Shown here in pieces: positions 45,901-54,049 of a DNA stretch of 64,000 bases. The position numbers and the translations under genes were made by a program. The notes under the pieces are model-generated. The model searched no databases, was not told the origin of the DNA, and worked only from the letters and a program-made list of their open reading frames with translations. Origin of the DNA: Anomaloglossus baeobatrachus (Eukaryota; Chordata; Amphibia; Anura; Aromobatidae). The DNA lies in contig NC_134353.1 of the NCBI RefSeq assembly GCF_048569485.1, positions 703,583,458 through 703,647,457 on the forward strand, read 5' to 3'. Numbering within the stretch: the stretch's first letter is position 1; every line of letters starts with the position of its first letter.

Positions 45901-46339
45901 GCCGAGAGAGGCACAAGTCCAATCCGCCAGAGGTAGGGGAACAGTCTTTAAGATGTGGGACAGTTTTCTCAGCCCCTCACGTACCACAGCCCCTGAGGTG
46001 CGGGGTAGTGCCACAAGAAATCCTAAGTTTGCCCAGATGCTGAAGGAGTACCTTGCAGATCGAACAACTGTACTCCGACATTCCTCTGTGCCTTACAATT
46101 ATTGGGTATCCAAGCTGGACACGTGGCATGAATTGGCTCTCTACGCCTTGGAAGTCCTGGCCTGCCCTGCTGCTAGCGTTTTGTCAGAGCGTGTTTTTAG
46201 TGCCGCAGGTGGAATCATTACAGATAAACGCACCCGCCTGTCAACTGAAAATGCTGACAGGCTGACTCTGATCAAGATGAACAAGGGTTGGATTGGGCCA
46301 GACTTCACCACACCACCAGCAAATGAGAGCGGAATTTAA
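42965..46339 (+). CDS. hAT transposase with BED zinc finger (1124 aa)
   Basis: Cuts and pastes the element by a DDE-type reaction in the nucleus. An N-terminal Gly/Arg-rich, low-complexity part (residues 1-260) is followed by a BED-type finger (RVWQFFKLDP ... CNTCRASIS ... MIRHMSAKH, about 270-320; C-x2-C and H-x4-H are seen). The RNase H-like catalytic core follows: LTTDTWTS (first Asp, about 480), VVCDNGRNLVAAL (second Asp, about 620), PCVAHVLNLVV (the C/H signature, about 640) and VPTRWNSTLHML (about 703). An acidic insertion (EEEEEEEEDS) lies near 865. The C-terminal hAT dimerisation region LEVLACPAASVLSERVFSAA (about 1060-1080) carries the expected catalytic Glu. The start could equally be Met13 (MRKGIGKEQ). 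No stop or frameshift in 1124 codons. Longer than many hAT transposases because of the N-terminal part. The resemblance to ZBED-type proteins is by motif only. Confidence 0.93.
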   Translation: MNIHVSSAQHCKMRKGIGKEQGSGRDGGAGRGRGRGQALISPQQRATSSRSHVLSQILGDRSSTPLLNQDQCQQVVSWIADNASSQIGTTTNTLPSTRSSVSSRDTAPHISEPDPPSYHQAEYTSSSDINDPTLGHSEELFTFPFTHSGLSPAHIEVGHEEIVCTDGQIFEQPRSHEVGNVSQQVVDDDETQLSASQEEEQGAEEEDDVVDDPVTDPTWQEDMQSEDSSAQGEGGVASQQAVRSRVVAPGRSQATVPRNNTTTQGACTNVRSSRVWQFFKLDPDDSKKAICNTCRASISRGTKTSSLTTTSMIRHMSAKHPTLWEVQQSRGAVLADVTATSSLVVHASQSSVHAACEQASSTPAPAVAYAERTPSSSTSLSQRSVQLSIQQTFERRRKYTANTPHATVLNANISRLLALEMLPFRLVETEAFRDLMAAAVPRYSVPSRHYFSRCAVPALHNHVSQNITRALNNAVSPKVHLTTDTWTSACGQGRYISLTAHWVNIVEAGTQSERGTEHVLPTPRFAGPTSVSVSPTLYSSGMSCSSASSSSCASSSTVPSTPVTSWKHCSTASAKRQQAVLKLICIGDKPHNAEELWTALKQQADHWLTPLNLKPGKVVCDNGRNLVAALRRGQLTHVPCVAHVLNLVVQRFIKSYPELSDLLVKVRRLSAHFRKSPTASAGLAGFQRRLHLPAHRLVCDVPTRWNSTLHMLVRICEQKRAVVEYLHHLSRREMGQTPHITPEEWRWMSDLCTILQNFEDSTKMVSGDDAIISVTMPLLCLLKRSLLKNKHDALQAERDEFEQETVVGVGDNTQPSLVSSQRAVEDYDEEEDEDMEQLSGQIEDMTCTPVISSVQRGWPEDRVDEEEEEEEEDSMFSHLVGQATEVLAVKSLAHMADFMVSCLSRDPRVKNILADNHYWLVTLLDPRYKENFLSLIPVEERSTKMQQFRKAILTEVGKAFPSQNASGIGQESVDNRGVQPREAQVQSARGRGTVFKMWDSFLSPSRTTAPEVRGSATRNPKFAQMLKEYLADRTTVLRHSSVPYNYWVSKLDTWHELALYALEVLACPAASVLSERVFSAAGGIITDKRTRLSTENADRLTLIKMNKGWIGPDFTTPPANESGI

Positions 46340-46499
46340 AGTTTGCCATGTACCTCCACTCACCCATGGGTACACACTTCTGGACTTTGGATAATCGCTG
46401 GACTGCTCCTCCTTCTCCTCATGCGCCACCATGATGATGACCGTTACAAATTGCAAGACTTAGGCCTTTGTTTCAGGTATACCCCCAGTGGTAAATTTT

Positions 46500-47930
46500 T
46501 TCGCCCATTCTTTGCAGAATGGACATTACAACGACAGGAGACCCGCTCCTTTGCAATGGGAACAATGTTTTGAGGCCCTCATGCACGTCTCTACCCAGGG
46601 ACAACGTGGAGCCTCCCAATTTTTGGCTGCCCTGCCTAAGGGCTATACTATAATACACCCACTTCCTTAAAATGGACACTTAATGTTTTGAGGCCCTCAT
46701 GCACGTCTCTACCCAGGGACAACGTGGAGCCTCCCAATTTTTGGCTGCCCTGCCTAAGGGCTATACTATAATACACCCACTTCCTTAAAATGGACACTTA
46801 ATGTTTTGAGGCCCTCATGCACGTCTCTACCCAGGGACAACGTGGAGCCTCCCAATTTTTGGCTGCCCTGGCAAAGGGCTATACTAAAATAGACCCACTT
46901 CCTTACAATGGGCACTTCAGGTTTACAGGCCATCATGCACGTCTCTATCCAGGGACAATGTGGAGCCTCCCAATTTTTGGCTGCCCTGGCAAAGGGCTAT
47001 ACTGAAATAGACCCACTTCCTTACAATGGGCACTTCAGGTTTACAGGCCATCATGCACGTCTCTATCCAGGGACAATGTGGAGCCTCCCAATTTTTGGCT
47101 GCCCTGGCAAAGGGCTATACTGAAATAGACCCACTTCCTTACAATGGGCACTTCAGGTTTACAGGCCATCATGCACGTCTCTATCCAGGGACAATGTGGA
47201 GCCTCCCAATTTTTGGCTGCCCTGGCAAAGGGCTATACTGAAATAGACCCACTTCCTTACAATGGGCACTTCAGGTTTACAGGCCATCATGCACGTCTCT
47301 ATCCAGGGACAATGTGGAGCCTCCCAATTTTTGGCTGCCCTGGCAAAGGGCTATACTGAAATAGACCCACTTCCTTACAATGGGCACTTCAGGTTTACAG
47401 GCCATCATGCACGTCTCTATCCAGGGACAATGTGGAGCCTCCCAATTTTTGGCTGCCCTGGCAAAGGGCTATACTGAAATAGACCCACTTCCTTACAATG
47501 GGCACTTCAGGTTTACAGGCCATCATGCACGTCTCTATCCAGGGACAATGTGGAGCCTCCCAATTTTTGGCTGCCCTGGCAAAGGGCTATACTGAAATAG
47601 ACCCACTTCCTTACAATGGGCACTTCAGGTTTACAGGCCATCATGCACGTCTCTATCCAGGGACAATGTGGAGCCTCCCAATTTTTGGCTGCCCTGCCTA
47701 AGGGCTATACTACAATAGACCCACTTCCTTACAATGGGCACTTCAGGTTTACAGGCCCTCATGCACGTCTGTATGCAGGGCCATTGGTGAACCTCACAAT
47801 TTTGGACTGCCCTGGCAAAGGAAAATACTACAAAGACTCACTTCCTCAAAATGGGCACATTAGACTCAAGAGGCCTTCATGTACGTCTCTTCTCAGGGAC
47901 ATCGGAGTGCCACACAATGTTTTCACGTAA
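46500..47930 (+). repeat. 118-bp tandem array inside the hAT element
   Basis: About 12 units with a strict 118-bp period. Each reads CATGCACGTCTCTAYCCAGG, GGAGCCTCCCAATTTTTGGC, AAGGGCTATACTRAAATAGA and CCCACTTCCTTACAATGGGC. The central six or seven units (46908-47690) are virtually identical; both edges diverge. Because 118 is not a multiple of three, overlapping 71-codon frames recur every unit and are artefacts. The array lies between the transposase stop and the right end. Confidence 0.95.
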
Positions 47931-48343
47931 AATCTTTCATGTATTAATCTCAAAAAGTAACATACACCAGCTCTATCTCACTATTGGGTATGTGCCCTTA
48001 ACATTTCCGCCATGAAAAATCATTTTGGGGTCATTTTGGAAGGTTTTCTGGTGAGTCCGTAAAACGTGGACAAAATTGTTCACAGCTGTGACTTTTCAGT
48101 GATAAATGCTTCAAGGGGTCTTCCCCATGCTGTTGCCATGTCATTTGAGCACTCTTCTGAGACTTTTGTGACATTTTTAGGGTTTCTCCATGCTGCCGGG
48201 GGGTCATTTCACAAAAATACTCGGGTCTCCCATAGGATAACATTGGGCTCGTTGCTCGGGCCGAGTACACGAGTATCTTGGGAGGCTCGGCCCGAGCTTC
48301 GAGCACCCGAGCTTTTTAGTACTCGCTCATCACTAAAGCTGAA

Positions 48344-48623
48344 CTCTGTGGTCATAAATCAGCTGAGAGCAGTTTTGAAAACTTTGTGTTTAAAACTTTT
48401 CCTTCAAAACAAGCTCTCCAGCAGATTCTTAGTTAACTCTTTTTGCGGCTAAAACACCTACAACATTCTAAAATATGTAAGAAAAAGGAATGGATATATA
48501 TTAACTATATAAATCTATAAATATACGTATGTACGTAACCCCCGAAAAAATTTCAAGTTTAAATGATGGGGAGCAACATACAAAAGAAAGTTTATGGAAA
48601 ACGTAACAAATATGGGTATAATA
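48344..48623. other. Non-coding stretch
   Basis: AT-rich sequence to the right of the hAT target duplication, continuing the pre-insertion locus. Nothing recognised. Confidence 0.4.
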
Positions 48624-50292
48624 CACAGTAATGGCCAAAAGTGTTGTCACCCTTGAAATTGTTCCAGAAAATTATTGCAATTAAATGTTTTGTCATGGGT
48701 CTTCCAGCAGGAGAATCACCCCAGCATACTTCCAGAAACACCCAGAAATGGGTGGAAACAAAGCACTGGAGAGTTCTGAAGTGGCAGCAAAGAGTCCAAA
48801 TCTAAAATCCATTGAACACCTGTGGAGATGTGCCACCCCACCAGCGGATTGATGGTCTCCAGTCCCGGGGGCTAAGGGGCCACACTCTAAACTAAGAGCG
48901 GATATTTACAGGGGAGTTGTAGTTCGTGACGCCACCCGTGGTGTGCGATAACTGGGAGTACCGCCACTGCCGTTGGGAGTACCCAGGGTGATGAAATGGG
49001 GTAGCAAAGTGTAGTTTCCCTCTACGGCTAGGGGTATGCCCCGGGACTCTGGATGATGATACAGGGTGCCGTGACGGGGAGATCACTCATGCACTCACTC
49101 AGCCAATAAGCAGACGCTGACAACCGGGTAAACCAAGTCTCTGGGTGCCGCTGCCTCTCAAGGGGAGCTTGTCCGGGTCCCGTCCCCTGCAGTGCTGCTT
49201 GGTGATCCGTGACCTGCCTCCTGGCACAAAGTTTAAATTCACTGTAGTGGCCCAGTAGTCTGGAACTTGCTGGGCCCCGCTCCCTACTATGGCTAAGTGT
49301 GGGAGACTGCTCTCAGGGCTCATGCTTGGGATTTCAGTGGGCTGCTTGTATGGGAGGCCCTATCCCCCTCGTTGTGCTAGTTCCCCACTAGTGGAGCTAG
49401 TGGGAACAGATCATAAAGGCTCCGCTCTCCGCAGGTTAATTGCCAAGTTGCCTGAAGCTTCTCCCCGTCCTAGGGTTCGTGTACCCCGCCGTACCTTTGG
49501 TCCTGGACCGGTGATAGACCCAGGCTGCTGACCGTTCTGTTTAACAGGTCCAGACACCTTGCCTCAATCCCCTGTGACCAGGATTTCGACCCTTCTAGGT
49601 TCAGACCACCGTCTGCAAGCTAGGTAGCTTCTCCTGGGAGCCACTAGTCCCAACCTCCTCCACTTTACTCTCCTTTCACTTTCTCCACTGACACTCCTCA
49701 CCTTCCCTCCCTGACCCCTAGGTGGGCGACCCTATTCCGTTCAAGCCGCCCACTGATGTGTCTGGTGGGTGGGGTGCAGGGTGTCTCTAGGATTTGATTT
49801 GCTGTTGGAGGCAACACTGTAAGATGGGGAACCAGAACCATGAGGGATTTGAATACTGCACTAGAGAGAAAGAGCGTGCAGTACCCTGTGACGACCTGAT
49901 AGTCCAGGGGTGTCACAGAGAGATATTAAAATTGCTGTTGTGAGAAGACACTCTGCAAATATGAGAGACATGGAGCAAAATAAGTCGTCCAAAATTCCAG
50001 TTGAGAAGTGTAAGAAGCTTATTGATGGTTGTAGGAAGCAACTGATTGCAGTTTTTTGATCCAAAGGGTCTGCAACCAAATATTAAGTTGAGGGTGCCAA
50101 CAATTTTGTGCTGCCCATTTTTGGAGTTTGTGTGAAATATGCAGTTTCCCTTTTCTCTCTGGTTTTTGTATTTTTCCAATACACACAAAGGAAATAAACA
50201 TGTGTATATGAAAACATGTGTAATTGCAATAATTTACTAGTAGAAATACTTCATTTTCTGGAACAATTTCAAGGGTGCAAACACCATGACTG
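48624..50292 (+). mobile_element. Tc1-like remnant with internal deletion and nested LTR
   Basis: Left end GGCCAAAAGTGTTGTCACCC, right end inverse GGGTGCAAACACC ... GACTGTA. Same family as 6632-8518, but the left end jumps at about 48700 to the late transposase region (CTTCCAGAAACACCCAGAAA), so about two thirds of the gene is missing. After the LTR insertion the C-terminal codons follow (near 49920-50060). It shows the ancestral CACTGGAGAG that explains the target duplication of the MITE at 7745. Confidence 0.83.
48829..49917. mobile_element. Solo LTR with 4-bp target duplication
   Basis: A 1089-bp block beginning TGTGCCACCCCACCAGCGG and ending CCAGGGGTGTCACA, inserted in a Tc1 remnant with perfect GAGA duplication (48825-48828 and 49918-49921). 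The ends TGTG...CACA are the LTR hallmark; a 4-bp duplication fits gammaretrovirus-like or some gypsy elements. No internal coding region remains. Fossil. Confidence 0.78.
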
Positions 50293-50383
50293 TAAATGAT
50301 TAGTATTAAACTCTATAATAAATAAACTGGCTGTGCATAGGACATATAACATAACATGATTAAAGAATGAATATATAATGTGA

Positions 50384-50864
50384 TTAGGTATGAGCGGACC
50401 CATGGAAGTTCGGGTTTCCTTGGTTCGGTCGGACTTTAGATAAAAGTTCGGTTCAGGACTCAAACTTGTCCTCTAACCATGAATCCCATACAACTCAATG
50501 GGGACACAATCTTCTGTGCTGTAAAATGCTTGTAAAATGTTCATAGTAAGGGCTAGGGGGCTGTAAGAGGTAGCAGAATGGGGACAATTGCTCTGTAAAC
50601 AGTAGGGATTAGGAAATAAATTATACAAATGACATGGTATTTCCGCTAAATTTGATATCCAGCGCAGGTAAAGCAGACAGCCTTCGGCTGTCTGCTTTAC
50701 CTTTGCTGGTTATCAAAAAATAGCTGGAATCTTATGCTGTTTTTTTATCATTTAAATAAGTAATTAAAAAAAATGTTGTTGGCTCCACCCTATTTTTGCT
50801 AACCAGCCAAGGTAAAGCAGAAAGCTGGTGGCTGGATTATCAGGCTGGGAAGGTGTGACAATTA
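50384..50864. repeat. hAT-type MITE region with hairpin
   Basis: Starts TAGGTATGAGCGGACCC (hAT-type end). At 50667-50701 lies a perfect 16-bp hairpin GGTAAAGCAGACAGCC with loop TTC, extended by CCAGC/GCTGG and GATA/TATC. A third, diverged copy (AAGGTAAAGCAGAAAGC) follows near 50808. The right end is not identified. Confidence 0.5.
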
Positions 50865-50872
50865 GAGCTGAT

Positions 50873-53110
50873 TGAACTCCCCAAAAACCGAGACCGGCGG
50901 ATCACTGCCAGATTTAAAAATAAGTCCAATCCGCTCTTGAATCCGGTGCCCATATAAGTCAATGGGCACCAGAATCCGGAGATTAAAAATATCTGTGGAG
51001 GGAATAGGGGTGTAGGAGCGTGTGCGGTATACTCACCCAGGCGGTGTCATGGCGGCAAACTCCTTCCGGGTCATGCTTCTACCTTCCAGAGCCGACAATT
51101 CAATATTCACTACTGTGCCCACCCACCGGTGCATGTAATTGGTTGCAGTTAGGCGCGCCCCCACCCTAAGTAGCAGCGTGTCAGCTGACTGCAACCAATC
51201 ACAGGCAGCAGGACAGCTGGTGGGCGGGGACAGCAGTGCAAGTGTCTGTGGGTCAGTATCATGGTAAAAAATAAACAAATAAATAAAACAATCGGCAGCA
51301 CAGATATAGCCCACGGCTGCAGCCCCACCTGTCAGGCTGTATTTGTGCTGTGTATCCAGTTCCCACAGTCACATATGCGAGGCTTTGCCGGGTGATGCCA
51401 TGGCAGAAGTTCGTGAGTCCCTCGCAAGTGTGATTCTGGTCTAAGAAAAACTGCATGTGGCTTTTTTTTATTTAAAGTAAATTTTAAGAAAACGACGTGC
51501 GGTCCCCCAATTTTCATCCCCAGCCAAGATAACGCCAGCTGGGGGCTGGTATTCTCAGCCCGCAGCCACCCTGTATTGCTGCATCTATTAGATGTGACAA
51601 TCCCGGTGCGATACAGACTCTTCCCGGTGGCCTGATGCGGTGCCAATTGGGGTAATAAGGGGTTAATAGCAGTGCACAGCTGTTACTAAGCCCTAGGTTT
51701 GTGATGGTGCAGACGTCTATTAGATACCTGCATCGCAAACCTGTAAATTACAATAAATAAACACACACACAGAGAAAATCTTTTATTTGTAATAAAATAT
51801 AGAAACGCACCCTCCTTTACCAATTTATTAACCTCCAACATAGCCCTTCTGGTCCGGCGTAATCCACCCGAGGTCCCACGCTGCTTCAGCTCTGCTACAT
51901 CTGAATATCACAGAGTGAGGCCATAGAGAACGACCGCTCTCTGTGAGCTCTAGAGAATGAATGAGCTGCGCAACGAGCAGTGACGTCACTCAGGTCTTTG
52001 AGGTCACAGCTGGAGGTTCCAATGGTCCTTCACCTTTGATTGCTCGGTAACCTGATCTCAGGTGCAGGTCACTGAGTTCACATATAGGATCAGAAGGTCA
52101 CAGCGTATTGTCGTTTATCATTTACCCTAAGTTGGAGCGTATTTAATTCCATCTGGAGCTGAACGTTTTAAGTTTCACTTTTATCTTGCAGTGATCTAAC
52201 AGGTAGTTGTAACCTCAGCTTCAGCCACTCCCTTCTGCTATAAATATCCTCTCCTCACTCCTTCCAATGCTGGCTATATTTCATATCTATGCTGTTCACT
52301 TTGATGGAGCCAGTCTCTGGAGAAGCTGAGGTGTCCTTCTGTTGCAGCTGAAAAGTTTCTACTGGAGAAGCTGTGGAATGTTATTTATTGTGTCTTTCCC
52401 CACCTGTTTGTCTTAGCTTCCTCATGTTGTTTTATTACAGTGGTGAGACTAGTGCCTCGCTGACCTTCACTAGTCAGGGGGAGTTCAGGGCCAGAGAAGG
52501 CCTAGGCACATGATGGCGCATGGGAGAAGGACTCATCTAGGAACAATTGACAAAAAAAATCACAGTTAAGGATAAAGTAAACCAATTCTGTGGTGGCCGC
52601 GCTCCCCGTAGTAATGAATTTAAAACCTCTTGTCCACAAATGGAATTTATTGTTCAAACACATACGCAAATAAAAAAAATAGATATAATGTGTTTTGGCG
52701 GGAACAACCCTGCAGGGAATCACCTTACTTCAAAAAAATCCCAGCTGTCATCAAGCCCAAGGTTGGCAATGGGGAGGAGTCTATGAGAAATAAACACAAA
52801 ACACAGACAAAAATCCTTTATTTATAAAAAAAAAACACCCACAAAATGCAGGGGTTAATAAATTAGAGAAAGAGGATGCTTTTTTTTAGGGAGGGGGTAT
52901 TTTGTGTTTATTTCTTTTTATTTACACCATTAGTAATGGGGGATCTCATAGACCCCTCCCCATTACTAACCTCAGGCTTGATGACAGCTGTGATTTTTTT
53001 TGACAATTCACAGCTGCCATTAACTCCTTATATTACCCTGATTGCCACCGTTACAGGGAAATTGGGATTTGCTGGGTAAGCGCCTTGATTGTTACATCTA
53101 ATGGAAGCGC
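50873..53110 (-). mobile_element. Non-autonomous hAT element (partial), related to 54372-56895
   Basis: Starts TAGAGCTGATTGAACTCC. The following 1.2 kb is the inverse counterpart of 55660-56895 (shared words GTCATGGCGGCAAACTCCTT, TATAAGTCAATGGGCACC, CCCCAGCCAAGATAACG, TAGAGAATGAATGAGCTGCG). An LTR fragment follows at about 52100-52515, then more sequence of the same style (CTCATAGACCCCTCCCCATT). I could not find the other end. No transposase. Confidence 0.6.
52100..52515 (+). mobile_element. LTR fragment with TATA-like box
   Basis: Has CTGCTATAAATATCCTCTCC (about 52238) in a promoter-like position and GGTGAGACTAGTGCCTCGCT, CCAGAGAAGGCCTAGGCACA near the right side, as in Ty3/gypsy LTRs of this window (compare 36930-37000). 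Limits uncertain. Fossil. Confidence 0.4.
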
Positions 53111-54049
53111 CAATTCTTGGGAACTTAAGTTAACCTGAATTATATTAGAGAACCTTCAGGACAAAATAAAATGGTCGTGCTGCTTTATACAGTACATTCA
53201 TGTAAGTCATAAATCTTTCCTCTGGCTTGAACAGCTGGAAAAGAAATATTATACCCAACAAAACAAAGGAAAACATTCAAAGTATTGTGTTTTAGACATT
53301 TGTACTTTTATGTCTGATATTTGATTAATTATTCCCTGTGGAGATTAATAATATTATTTCTGCAATTGCTTGATTTTTCTAACCACATTGGTTTCTATAC
53401 ATTCAATAAAAACATAACAATGTACTAATTTGGATAATACCATGTTACCCTGTATATTATATTTGGCCTAGTTCCAGATTTTGTTTATTCATTATGTAAG
53501 TGTCTCACTTTTGTGATGTTTGCGAGGTGTGTTCATTCTAAACTAGATTTCGGATTTCAGAAATCAGCAGTTGAAACTGGGACTCTTGCAGATTGGCCAA
53601 TGTATCCAAATGAGGACCACTGTATTTCAATGGATCTGATCCGTGGTCTTTCAAAATCAGCCACAAGTTCAATAGTCTACGCTGAATTTACTGAATACAT
53701 ATGCGCTGCTGGCAAAATGATGACTTCTTTCAGGATTTCAGCACAGAATCCACAACTAAATTCTGACAGAAGTGAAAGAAGCTGACGTACAACATGCAAT
53801 CAAGCAGTGGTGTAATGATCACAATGGCAGAGGGTGAGTCTGTGAACAGGCCTGTGTGGGTGCCTGCTGATGCCAGTGCTGTTTCTATTTGGATCTGCAT
53901 CCTTGGACACCCATTCAGCTGAAATGTATTACAGTCTAGAGAGCCCCAGCTCTCTACACTGCAACCACTATACAGGCTATTGACCAATCAGAGGCTGGCA
54001 GATTACGTCAGTGTACCCATCCTGGGTGGCACATGATGTCATTGCCATG
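53111..54049. other. Non-coding stretch
   Basis: AT-rich with no defensible exon. A 90-codon plus frame at 53513-53785 has no recognisable domain or splice context. Confidence 0.45.

Larger units (their letters stand above)
42157..48335 (+). mobile_element. Complete hAT transposon, apparently autonomous
   Basis: Ends TAGTGATGAGCGAG and its exact inverse, flanked by a perfect 8-bp duplication AAGCTGAA (42149-42156 and 48336-48343), as expected for hAT. Total 6179 bp. It contains an uninterrupted transposase gene (42965-46339), a 5' leader with short direct repeats and a 118-bp tandem array behind the gene. Inner terminal regions are rich in ACTCG/CGAGT words (CACGAGTATCGCTGTACTCG left; CCGAGTACACGAGTATC right), plausible transposase-binding repeats. 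Perfect flanks and an open frame point to recent movement. Confidence 0.95.

Noticed and set aside
46817-47930. Series of identical 71-codon frames
   Set aside because: They recur every 118 bp in a tandem array and each ends at the same stop. They are a consequence of the repeat unit and not a gene family.
46500-47930. CRISPR-like appearance (regular repeats)
   Set aside because: The whole 118-bp unit repeats without unique spacers, there are no cas genes, and the context is a eukaryotic transposon.
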